Origin: Gammaproteobacteria bacterium
GTDB taxonomy: Bacteria > Pseudomonadota > Gammaproteobacteria > SZUA-140
Assembly (NCBI GenBank): GCA_015491865.1
Contig: WFVD01000026.1
Coordinates: 1 to 64,000, forward strand
DNA length: 64,000 nucleotides
Direction of reading: 5' to 3'
The notes under the pieces are model-generated. The model searched no databases and was not told the origin of the DNA. It saw only the letters and a program-made list of their open reading frames with translations. The translations under genes were made by a program, and so were the position numbers. The stretch's first letter is position 1. Each line of letters starts with the position of its first letter. Positions 1 through 7,078 of the stretch are shown here, piece after piece.

Positions 1-274
1 AATTCACCGGCACCACGCCCTGCTCATTAAACTTTTTCCTGTTCCCCACCACCCAAACCAGCTCAGAGCGTGAGCGGCTTCTAATCCAGTGGCAGCTCAC
101 TGCGGTGTTTTTGCTGGCGGTTTTACGTAATAATTTTTTGACCGCATTGAGGCCTTCCTGGGTAATCACGGTTTGCCAGGTGTTGTCGCCGATGCGGTCT
201 GCGAAGCTGTCGAGTACCCGGCGGGTGCGGTTGAGCGCCTTTTTTTCGCATTGTGAGACGAAGGTGACCATCAT
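1..274 (-). CDS. cas3f: Type I-F Cas2-3 fusion (Cas3f), N-terminal part only
   Basis: The 5' end of a gene that runs off the left window edge; 91 codons are visible. They match the Cas2-like N-terminal domain of type I-F Cas2-3: an opening MMVTFVSQCEKKAL, then TWQTVITQEGLNAVKKLLRK, then KNTAVSCHWIRSRS and NRKKFNEQGVVPVN. In this family the Cas2 domain docks on Cas1 for spacer integration, and the following HD nuclease and helicase domains (outside the window) degrade targets recruited by the Csy complex. Two adjacent ATGs are possible (274 and 271). AAGGA about 9 bases upstream of the first lies inside the end of the KilA-N gene, whose stop is only 3 bases away, so the two are almost certainly cotranscribed. 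Confidence in the family is high; completeness of the gene cannot be judged. Confidence 0.92.
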   Translation of the reverse strand, partial: MMVTFVSQCEKKALNRTRRVLDSFADRIGDNTWQTVITQEGLNAVKKLLRKTASKNTAVSCHWIRSRSRSELVWVVGNRKKFNEQGVVPVN

Positions 275-277
275 GGT

Positions 278-1111
278 TTATTGATCCTTTTCTGATTTTT
301 TGATGGTGTTATCTTCAATTAACAGCTTCATCTGTGAAATGGCTATCTGGTTCAGACGTGTCAGTCGTTCATTCTGTGGCAATCCTTCATTGATGAAAAC
401 GGTGTTCAGATTTTCCATATTGGCCAGACAGACCAGTTGGGCAGTATTGGCATAATCACGGATATTGCCCCTTGTATCCGGGTTTTCCTTTCGCCATTGG
501 GCTGCTGTTTTGCCAAACAGGGCCACATTCAGCACATCCGCCTCACTGGCATAAACAAAATTGATTTGCTCTTTGGTCAAATGTTCAGGAATCAGATTTT
601 CTTTAATGGCGTCAGTATGAATTCGATAATTTATTTTTGTAATATTTCGACGAATATCCCAGCCAAGTTGTTCCTTTTCCTGGTCTTTTAGCTGTTGAAA
701 CTCTTTAATGAGGTATATCTTGAATTCGGCGCTTATCCACATTGCAAATTCGAACGCAATGTCTTTATGCGCATACGTTCCGCCATAACGTCCCGCTTTG
801 GCAGTTACGCCAATGGCATTGGTTTTGGATACCCACTCTTTAACGCTGATTTTGTAACTATTTAATCCGGCAGAGCTTTTAATTATGGCGAATTCGCCAT
901 AATTAAAATCAGGGTTGTGTATTCGCTCCCATATACCCAGGTATTCAACGGTGTTTCGATTTCTGAGCCAGTCAGATATGAAAAATTCACCACCCTTTGC
1001 TTTCAACATATCGGTAAGTGACATGTAGTCATTTGCTGTGACTGTGATATGTTCACCCTGTATCTCCCTGTTGTTTAGCCGATGTTTCGTTAGACTTATG
1101 TCCCATAGCAA
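278..1111 (-). CDS. KilA-N domain protein embedded between cas1 and cas2-3
   Basis: A 277-residue protein with a KilA-N DNA-binding domain over about residues 18-145. The family landmarks are NDYMSLTDM, WLRNRNTVEYLGIWERIHNP, TNAIGVTAKAGRYGGTYAHK and DIAFEFAMWISAEFKIYL. The C-terminal half is helical and has no motif I know. KilA-N domains are typical of phage and large-DNA-virus proteins, and no biochemical role is assigned here. The TTG start at 1111 is chosen because the domain's first strand (around IQGEHITV) lies upstream of the first ATG (1024), and an AGGT sits about 9 bases before the TTG; ATG 1024 would clip the domain. With TTG the gene overlaps the cas1 3' end by 59 bases. Sampled 60-base lines counted by eye are 28-45% GC against 50-67% in cas1, which suggests recent acquisition. 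Confidence 0.85.
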   Translation of the reverse strand: MLWDISLTKHRLNNREIQGEHITVTANDYMSLTDMLKAKGGEFFISDWLRNRNTVEYLGIWERIHNPDFNYGEFAIIKSSAGLNSYKISVKEWVSKTNAIGVTAKAGRYGGTYAHKDIAFEFAMWISAEFKIYLIKEFQQLKDQEKEQLGWDIRRNITKINYRIHTDAIKENLIPEHLTKEQINFVYASEADVLNVALFGKTAAQWRKENPDTRGNIRDYANTAQLVCLANMENLNTVFINEGLPQNERLTRLNQIAISQMKLLIEDNTIKKSEKDQ

Positions 1112-2033
1112 TATTTTTTACCTGGTCGAACATAAAATCCAGCGCTTTGTGGTCGGTAAAGGCTTGCAGACACTGCTGGCGAAATTCCTGCTCGGTGGCA
1201 TTTTCTTTGGCGCAGATGAATGACCAGGGCAGCACCAGCGTGTCCTTGATTAGATCAGCCACGTCAAATACCAACGCGCCGCGGCGGGTCTTGCCGTGCA
1301 TGACGGCGAAGCCGTGGGGAATGCCCAGCACCCATAGCGTGGTCGCGGCGAGGCCATAGGCCAGATAGTTGCCATGATTGAGAAAGTCGTTGGCGCTATC
1401 GACGGATTCTCTGGTGCGAACAAAATCGCCGTGTTTGGTTCGGTTGGCGGCGATTTTGTACAGCCGTTTGGTCAGTTCGGCTTCTATTTGTAATAATTTG
1501 CTGACTTTCTGTGCTTGTTCGATGCCAGCCAGCGTGTGACCCAGCACTGAAGCGATGTCCTCATCCTGCGAATGAAAGCCTGCGTCGATTAAATTCCGGT
1601 CTTTTGCCCAGACCGTTTGCATAAACCGGATACGTGCGGTTTGAAAGTGTTTGGCCGCCTCAAGCCGTTTCTGCTCGTCGAACCAGAACCCCATCCAGCC
1701 CTGTATATATTCGGTAGGCCGATATTCGCTTTGCGGCGACAGCCACTCTACTTCGGTTGCAGCCAACAGGGGTGTCCCCCCTCCGCCGCAAAAACCTATT
1801 AACACTCCTGCTGATGACAACATACGAACAGCCGCCTGGGTTAGCGATGTACCCGTGCCCAGTAAGATGACGGTTGTATTGGCGATAGGGATATTCCAGT
1901 ACTGGTTATCTTCTTTCGCCTCCGTTAAATAGAGTACGCGCCCATCCTTTTGCATCACGCGGCATTTTTCGAGGTAATAAATATTGGCGCGCTTGGAATG
2001 CAGTATTGCTTTTAGATCAGTTAGTTGTTCCAT
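1053..2033 (-). CDS. cas1f: CRISPR-associated endonuclease Cas1, subtype I-F
   Basis: 326 residues, the usual length for Cas1 of subtype I-F. Cas1 integrates new spacers together with Cas2 (here the Cas2-3 fusion encoded two genes downstream). Family landmarks: ILHSKRANIYYLEKCRV near the start, YWNIPIANTTVILLGTGTS, FCGGGGTPL and SPQSEYRPTEY. The metal-site residues appear intact: Glu184 in QIEAEL, His246 in MHGKTRRG, and Asp257/Asp260 in FDVADL. The start at 2033 fits the family N-terminus, but its ribosome-binding site is weak (GAAGAAG). A 13-codon upstream frame with a much better site overlaps this start. In most I-F loci cas1 is followed directly by cas2-3; here a KilA-N gene intervenes. 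Confidence 0.95.
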   Translation of the reverse strand: MEQLTDLKAILHSKRANIYYLEKCRVMQKDGRVLYLTEAKEDNQYWNIPIANTTVILLGTGTSLTQAAVRMLSSAGVLIGFCGGGGTPLLAATEVEWLSPQSEYRPTEYIQGWMGFWFDEQKRLEAAKHFQTARIRFMQTVWAKDRNLIDAGFHSQDEDIASVLGHTLAGIEQAQKVSKLLQIEAELTKRLYKIAANRTKHGDFVRTRESVDSANDFLNHGNYLAYGLAATTLWVLGIPHGFAVMHGKTRRGALVFDVADLIKDTLVLPWSFICAKENATEQEFRQQCLQAFTDHKALDFMFDQVKNIAMGHKSNETSAKQQGDTG

Positions 2034-2062
2034 GTTTTCTTCTTCTGATTATTTGATTTCAT
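2021..2062 (-). promoter_or_regulatory. Possible 13-codon leader ORF overlapping the cas1 start
   Basis: On the minus strand an ATG at 2062 follows a GAGG with 6-base spacing, a near-ideal ribosome-binding site. It opens a 13-codon frame reading MKSNNQKKKTWNN and stopping at 2021. The frame runs across the cas1 ATG (2033) in another register, ending 13 bases inside cas1. Ribosomes stopping there could re-initiate at cas1, whose own site is poor. This is seen in sequence only; a role in translational coupling or attenuation is inference. Confidence 0.35.
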
Positions 2063-2161
2063 AATCACCCTCTCCAAAAGAAAAGATCAACGCCAGCAAT
2101 ATCCCCTAAGCCTCATCTTCCAATCCTTATGAAGTGGATAGGGATAGTTATACACGGCACA

Positions 2162-2182
2162 CTCCCTCATCCGGCGAGGGAG
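2162..2182 (-). terminator. Hairpin just after the WYL gene, weak terminator candidate
   Basis: Perfect 7-bp stem CTCCCTC/GAGGGAG with a 7-base loop, 11 bases past the WYL stop codon at 2194. On the minus strand no T-run follows it, so it would be a poor intrinsic terminator. Read-through from the WYL gene into cas1 is possible. Confidence 0.3.
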
Positions 2183-2193
2183 GCGGCTATTTT

Positions 2194-3162
2194 CTATTTA
2201 TATTGTTCGACGGCTGCCGTCAGTGCCTCTTTCACCCTCTGCCGCAGCCCCTCTGGTGCAATCACCTTAACGTCTGCCCCATATTTCAGAATATCCATCA
2301 CCAGTTCACGCGGGTCACTATAGGGAATGCGTAACTCATAACGGCCATCATCAAGAAAGCGTCTCTGCTGTTCTGGGTGCCACTGCTCATCGGCCACCCA
2401 GCGAGCGCGTTCGGCAGAGAAATGAAGCACTGCCTGCTCAGTTACCGTACCTGCAAAAATACCGTATGCGCTGGTGTAATGGGCGGTGAGGGTCGGTTGC
2501 GACACATCAATCGCCGGGGTGGAGTGGCGTTTTACCGCTGTAATGCAGTCGAGCGAAAAACTGCGCAGCGCCTCGCGTGCGTGGCACCATGCATCGAGAT
2601 ACCAGTTATCCCGATAATGGACCAGGTGTTGTGGCGAGATAGTTCGCTGCGTCGTTTCACCACGGCTCCGACCGCGATAGTGAATTTCTACTCGCTTACG
2701 CTCTACCAGCGCAGAGGCAAGAAGCGTGAAAATGGCATTATCCACCTTGCGAGCTGCCATCTGTAAGATTTGTACCCGGCGCGCTATTTTGCCATCACCT
2801 AACGGTTTGAGCGCGAGGATATCTTTAATGCGCTGTTTGAGTGGTGCTAACTGTTCATCAAGCAGCCCAGGGTGTAGCCCGCCGAGTAGCTCCTGTACAA
2901 TCAGCAGGGCATTGAGCTCTCCGCCATTCAACCACAATCCCGGTAGCTGGTAAGGGGCACCTTCATCGGTGTCGAAATAATAACCATTGGCGCTGCGGTC
3001 ATATTTTAGCGGTGCACCGAGGTAGTCACGCATATCTTCGATGGTGCGCTCGATGGTGGCCTGCGAACATTCCATCTTCTGCTCCAGCTGCTTGCGTGAC
3101 ACCGGGTGGCGTGCATTGACCAGCAGCGTATGCAGAGAGTAGATACGATCAAAACGATCCAT
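2194..3162 (-). CDS. HTH-WYL transcriptional regulator upstream of cas operon
   Basis: 322 residues. An N-terminal winged-helix HTH (about residues 1-65, starting MDRFDRIYSLHTLL) is followed by a WYL domain whose name-giving residues are seen at 187-189 (DNWYLDAW), and a C-terminal WCX-like segment to the end. WYL regulators bind small ligands or nucleic acid and often control defence operons: the CapW/BrxR family on CBASS and BREX, and the WYL protein sll7009 on a cyanobacterial CRISPR locus. This gene lies 160 bases upstream of cas1 on the same strand, so regulation of the cas genes is a reasonable inference. An upstream ATG (3210) exists, but MDRFDRIYSL is the normal family start. It could equally be an unrelated regulator. 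Confidence 0.85.
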   Translation of the reverse strand: MDRFDRIYSLHTLLVNARHPVSRKQLEQKMECSQATIERTIEDMRDYLGAPLKYDRSANGYYFDTDEGAPYQLPGLWLNGGELNALLIVQELLGGLHPGLLDEQLAPLKQRIKDILALKPLGDGKIARRVQILQMAARKVDNAIFTLLASALVERKRVEIHYRGRSRGETTQRTISPQHLVHYRDNWYLDAWCHAREALRSFSLDCITAVKRHSTPAIDVSQPTLTAHYTSAYGIFAGTVTEQAVLHFSAERARWVADEQWHPEQQRRFLDDGRYELRIPYSDPRELVMDILKYGADVKVIAPEGLRQRVKEALTAAVEQYK

Positions 3163-3321
3163 AAGTGTTTTCTTATGCGTGAGTAAAAAACCTTTATGGC
3201 ATATTATCACCTGAATGTATGTAGGGTTTTTCTGATATGTGGAGAGTGCTTGAAAGCAGGTGTGCTTGTTGTTTGAGTATGAGAAAATCCCGCCTTCGAA
3301 TGGTTGATTGATGAGGCGGGT

Positions 3322-4083
3322 ATGGCGAGCGAGTTACAGGCACTGATTTTTGATGTGGACGGCACCCTGGCGGACACTGAGCGAGATGGTCACCGTGTGG
3401 CATTTAATGCGGCATTTAAAGAGGCGGCGCTTGGCTGGGTCTGGAGTGAGGCGCTTTATGGTGAACTGCTGACGGTGACGGGTGGTAAAGAGCGGATCCG
3501 TTTTTATCTGGAAAAATTTAACACTGAGTTTGAAAAGCCGGCACAGTTCGATGAGTTTGTTGCTGCGCTGCATGCTGCTAAAACACGCCATTTTGTTGAG
3601 ATGATGGGGCGTGGTGAGATTCCGTTAAGGCCGGGTGTTGAGCGGCTGATCAGGGCGGCGCGTACAGCCGGATTACGGCTTGCGATCGCGACCACCACTA
3701 CCCCCGCCAATGTTGAGGCGCTGGTGAGCAGTACGCTGGGCAGTGGTGCGATGGAGTGGTTTGAGGTGATTGCCGCGGGCGATATCGTACCGGCTAAAAA
3801 ACCTGCGCCCGATATCTATGAGTATGCGCTTGAGAAGATGGGGCTTGCGGCGGATCAATGTATCGCCTTTGAAGATTCATTGAACGGAATTCTCTCTTCG
3901 CAAGGGGCGGGACTGAAAACAGTTATCACGGTAAACGGTTATACCTGCCACGATGACTTCACGGGTGCGGTGGTAGTGCTGGACCAGATGGGTGAGCCAG
4001 ATGCGCCGTGTCGGGTGTTGCAGGGTGATATCGATATGAGATACCTTGATCTGGCGGCAGTCAGAAGAGTGTTTCAGGCGTAA
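3322..4083 (+). CDS. HAD-superfamily phosphatase, CbbY/beta-phosphoglucomutase-like
   Basis: 253 residues from ATG 3322, preceded by AGGCGG. HAD motifs are in order: the nucleophile and acid Asp in FDVDGTLADTE near residue 10-13, the Thr of motif II in ATTTTPANV, Lys in PAKKPAPDIYEYAL, and the final acidic pair in AFEDSLNG. A helical cap lies between motifs I and II. The overall pattern resembles CbbY, which in autotrophs removes phosphate from the inhibitor xylulose-1,5-bisphosphate, but the wider group also has other sugar-phosphate substrates. No Calvin-cycle gene is adjacent. The gene is divergent from the WYL-cas cluster and marks the end of that region. Confidence 0.85.
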   Translation: MASELQALIFDVDGTLADTERDGHRVAFNAAFKEAALGWVWSEALYGELLTVTGGKERIRFYLEKFNTEFEKPAQFDEFVAALHAAKTRHFVEMMGRGEIPLRPGVERLIRAARTAGLRLAIATTTTPANVEALVSSTLGSGAMEWFEVIAAGDIVPAKKPAPDIYEYALEKMGLAADQCIAFEDSLNGILSSQGAGLKTVITVNGYTCHDDFTGAVVVLDQMGEPDAPCRVLQGDIDMRYLDLAAVRRVFQA

Positions 4084-4126
4084 TCGAACAGTTACAGGTT
4101 GTTGAACGGCGGCTTGCTGGCCGTCG

Positions 4127-4579
4127 TTATTTCCCTCTTTTCTTGCCGCTCTTTTTTTTGTCGGGATACCCTTTTTCTGCACTTATTTTCACATCAATGT
4201 TGTACTGCTGCTGTAGTGCGCCAGTGACGTTGTAGATCATTGAGTCACCCGGGAGGATTGCACGGTACGGGTTTTTAATTTTGTACCAGCAGGGGTTATC
4301 GGGTACCAGTGAGTGAATGCCGAGTTCATCCATGGCCAGCGCATACCAGCCAAAGCGTTCAACCTCGTTGGCAAAGCCATCCATGTTGACACCGGATGTC
4401 AGTACCATTTCAACTGCTTTATCGTGAATACGGTTCTGTTGTGCAATATTGAGTTTGTTAAAGGTATATTTTGCAAAGACCAGGTTGCTTGCGGCGCGAT
4501 GACGGCGGCGCATGTTAACCAGCTTGATCGCAACCACTAACGCCACGACTGTCGCTATGATATATAGTGCAATTTCCAT
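4127..4579 (-). CDS. Small membrane-anchored protein of unknown function
   Basis: 150 residues. One transmembrane helix at about residues 3-21 is followed by a basic stop-transfer stretch (MRRRHR), then a soluble domain with no motif I recognise, and a very basic C-terminus rich in lysine (PDKKKSGKKRGK). It lies 23 bases downstream of the SPOR-protein gene on the same strand and is probably the last gene of the argS-SPOR transcript. Convergent with the HAD phosphatase gene 43 bases away. Confidence 0.7.
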   Translation of the reverse strand: MEIALYIIATVVALVVAIKLVNMRRRHRAASNLVFAKYTFNKLNIAQQNRIHDKAVEMVLTSGVNMDGFANEVERFGWYALAMDELGIHSLVPDNPCWYKIKNPYRAILPGDSMIYNVTGALQQQYNIDVKISAEKGYPDKKKSGKKRGK

Positions 4580-4602
4580 TGAGCCCTCCCCTTCTTAACG
4601 CG

Positions 4603-5196
4603 CTAGTCCGATTTGATTTTTAGCAGCATAAAATCAAGATTGTTCTTTCTCAGTTGTGAGCGTGTTCTGTTGAGTACCTTCATCTCTTTGATCGGGCCGA
4701 TGCGTACGCGGTGCCAGGTGTTGTCATTATCGATGGTAACGGTCTGGATCGAAGACTCAAACCCTTTGAGTGCCAGCTGCGCTTTAAAGGCGTCGGCATC
4801 GGCGTAATGTCTGAAAGAGCCCACCTGTAACACATAAGTGCCCGGCTTTTTAAGTTTAGGCATTCTGAGTGCCGCCTCTTCATCTGGTTCAGGGATAAAG
4901 ATCTCCATCTCGGGCAGCAGGGTGTAAAAGTCGAAGCGGGACTTCTCCGGGGCTGTCTCAACCTGCGCTGGCTGACTGGTGGTGATTGGTGGTTGGCTGT
5001 TACTCGTCGCAGGCGCTGTTGCCACTTCGGCTGGCGGTTGGTTGAGTTGTGTATAGAGATAGAAGCCGAGCCCGATCACCAGCCCAATGATCATCCCCAT
5101 CACTAATGAACCCCAGCCGATACCGCCCTGTTTTTTTGCAGCCGTTTTTTTTCTGGTTGCGTTACGCCCTGCAGGCGCTTTGTAATCTTTTGTCAC
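4603..5196 (-). CDS. SPOR-domain membrane protein (FtsN-like)
   Basis: 197 residues. A basic cytoplasmic N-terminus (RKKTAAKK), one transmembrane helix at about 27-49, a proline/alanine/threonine-rich periplasmic linker to about 115, then a SPOR fold beginning YVLQVGSFRHYADADAFKAQ and ending RSQLRKNNLDFMLLKI. SPOR domains bind glycan strands lacking stem peptides at the division septum, so a role in cell division or envelope upkeep is likely. The gene starts 2 bases after the argS stop. The order priA-argS-SPOR gene is also found in Pseudomonas. It resembles FtsN in layout but cannot be proved orthologous from sequence alone. Confidence 0.85.
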   Translation of the reverse strand: MTKDYKAPAGRNATRKKTAAKKQGGIGWGSLVMGMIIGLVIGLGFYLYTQLNQPPAEVATAPATSNSQPPITTSQPAQVETAPEKSRFDFYTLLPEMEIFIPEPDEEAALRMPKLKKPGTYVLQVGSFRHYADADAFKAQLALKGFESSIQTVTIDNDNTWHRVRIGPIKEMKVLNRTRSQLRKNNLDFMLLKIKSD

Positions 5197-5198
5197 AA

Positions 5199-6959
5199 CT
5201 ACATCTTTTCAGGTGCGCTAACACCCAGCAGACCGAGGCCGTTGCTGATCACCTGGCGTGTCGCCCTGATCAGTGCAATACGTGCGTTGCGTAGTGCTGC
5301 ATCATCCACGATAAACTGGTGTGCGTTGTAGTAGGTGTGAAAGTCGTTAGCAAGGTCGCGCAGATAATAGGCAAGCTGATGCGGCTCGTGCGCCAGCGCA
5401 GCAGATTCAACCACCTCTGGGAAACGTGTTAGCTGTGTGATCAGGGCGAGCTCATGTTCGTTGTCGAGCAGTGATAGCGCATCCTCTTCAGGCGGCTGCC
5501 ACGTTAGTCCTTTCTCTTCCAGCTGGCGGAGTACGCTACAGACCCGCGCATGGGCGTACTGGATGTAATATACCGGGTTGTCGTTCGATTGTGATTTGGC
5601 AAGGTCAAGATCAAAGTCCATGTGCTGTTCACATTTGCGTAGCACGTAGAAGAAACGGGCCGCATCGTTGCCGACCTCTTCGCGCAGCTGACGCAGGGTG
5701 ACAAACTCGCCGCTACGGGTCGACATCTGCGCCTTCTCGCCGCCGCGATAGAGAATTGCAAACTGTACCAGCAGCACGTCGAGTTTATCGACATCGTCGC
5801 CGAGCGCTTGCAGTGCTGCTTTCACACGCGGCACATAGCCGTGGTGGTCGGCACCCCACACATCGATGACGCGATCGAAGCCGCGTTCCAGTTTCTCCAT
5901 GTGGTAGGCGATGTCGGAGGCAAAGTAGGTCGCCTGCCCGTTTTCACGAACCACCACGCGATCTTTTTCATCGCCAAAGTCGGTTGAGCGAAACCACCAT
6001 GCCCCCTTCTCCTGATAGAGATGGCCGCTCGCCTTCAGGCGGCCGATGGCGCGATCGATCGCGCCGGAGGTGACCAGTGAGTTTTCTGAAAACCACTTCT
6101 CATAGATGACGCCGAACTCCTGCAGGTCTTCACGGATATCGTTAAGGATGCTGTTAAGGGCGGCATCAAAGACGGTTCGGTAGCCCTCCTGGCCCAGCAG
6201 GTTTTTTGCGCGCTCGATCAGCGCATCAATATGGCGCTCTTTATCGCCATCCGTTTCCCCTTCATCTGGGTGCAGCCCGCTCATTACGGCCGCGGCAGGC
6301 TGTTTTAGCGCATCGCCATGGGCCTCTTTTAGCGCCGCTGCGATCTCGTAGATATACTGCCCTTTATAGCCGTTGACCGGAAAGGTGATCACCTCGCCGC
6401 ACCCTTCGAGGTAGCGCAGCCAGGTGCTGGCGGCGAGGATATTCATCTGCCGTCCCGCATCGTTGACGTAATATTCACGATGCACCTCAAAGCCCGCAGC
6501 GGCGAGCAGGTCTGCCACGGTTGCGCCATAAGCGGCGCCGCGTCCGTGGCCAACGTGGAGAGGGCCGGTTGGGTTGGCCGAGACAAACTCAACCTGTACC
6601 CGTTTGCCGCGCCCGATGGTGCTGTGGCCAAACGCCTCGCCGCGCTCAAAGATCTGCCTGATCACGGCGCGGGTGGCGCCCTCGTTCATGAAAAAGTTGA
6701 TGAAGCCGGGGCCGGCAATCTCAACATGAGTGACCAGCTCAGAGGTGGGCAGTGCTGCGACGATCTTCTGCGCCAGATCGCGCGGTTTGTACTGCGCCTG
6801 TTTGGCCAGCATGAGGGCGATATTGCAGGCGAAGTCGCCGTGACTTTTATCGCGGGTACGCTCGATCTGGATATTGAGGGTGATCGCTTCAGGCAGGTCG
6901 CCGTTTTGCTGCAATGTCTCGATCGAACGGGTGATGAGTGTTTGTATTTGGCTTTTCAT
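5199..6959 (-). CDS. argS: Arginyl-tRNA synthetase
   Basis: 586 residues, full length for class I ArgRS. The N-terminal Add-1 domain is present (about 1-110). The catalytic HIGH motif reads HVGH at 135-138 within [15 protein letters not shown]. The KMSKS loop is degenerate ([10 protein letters not shown]), as is common in this family. The C-terminal DALR anticodon-binding domain ends in [11 protein letters not shown]. It charges tRNA-Arg with arginine. The SPOR-protein gene follows immediately, so the two are probably cotranscribed. It is separated from priA by 119 bases. Confidence 0.98.
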   Translation of the reverse strand: MKSQIQTLITRSIETLQQNGDLPEAITLNIQIERTRDKSHGDFACNIALMLAKQAQYKPRDLAQKIVAALPTSELVTHVEIAGPGFINFFMNEGATRAVIRQIFERGEAFGHSTIGRGKRVQVEFVSANPTGPLHVGHGRGAAYGATVADLLAAAGFEVHREYYVNDAGRQMNILAASTWLRYLEGCGEVITFPVNGYKGQYIYEIAAALKEAHGDALKQPAAAVMSGLHPDEGETDGDKERHIDALIERAKNLLGQEGYRTVFDAALNSILNDIREDLQEFGVIYEKWFSENSLVTSGAIDRAIGRLKASGHLYQEKGAWWFRSTDFGDEKDRVVVRENGQATYFASDIAYHMEKLERGFDRVIDVWGADHHGYVPRVKAALQALGDDVDKLDVLLVQFAILYRGGEKAQMSTRSGEFVTLRQLREEVGNDAARFFYVLRKCEQHMDFDLDLAKSQSNDNPVYYIQYAHARVCSVLRQLEEKGLTWQPPEEDALSLLDNEHELALITQLTRFPEVVESAALAHEPHQLAYYLRDLANDFHTYYNAHQFIVDDAALRNARIALIRATRQVISNGLGLLGVSAPEKM

Positions 6960-7078
6960 TAACGCTTTGGAATATCAGTGAGTTTTAAAAGGCTGTCGCA
7001 GCGAGCTATTATCAGGGGTGAGCAAGGCCGCCACAAGTAAATTTTTTGCTGCGTTTTAGCGTCCCTGAGAGAATGCCA

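Noticed and set aside
278-1024. ATG 1024 as the start of the KilA-N gene
   Set aside because: It would cut off the first strand of the KilA-N domain, so the upstream TTG is preferred, though not proved.
2162-2182. Hairpin after the WYL gene as a strong terminator
   Set aside because: No T-run follows on the minus strand; kept only as a weak candidate.
2034-2193. Possible CRISPR repeat array between the WYL gene and cas1
   Set aside because: No repeated 28-base unit and no I-F repeat core was found here or elsewhere in the window; the array is presumably left of the window beyond cas6f.
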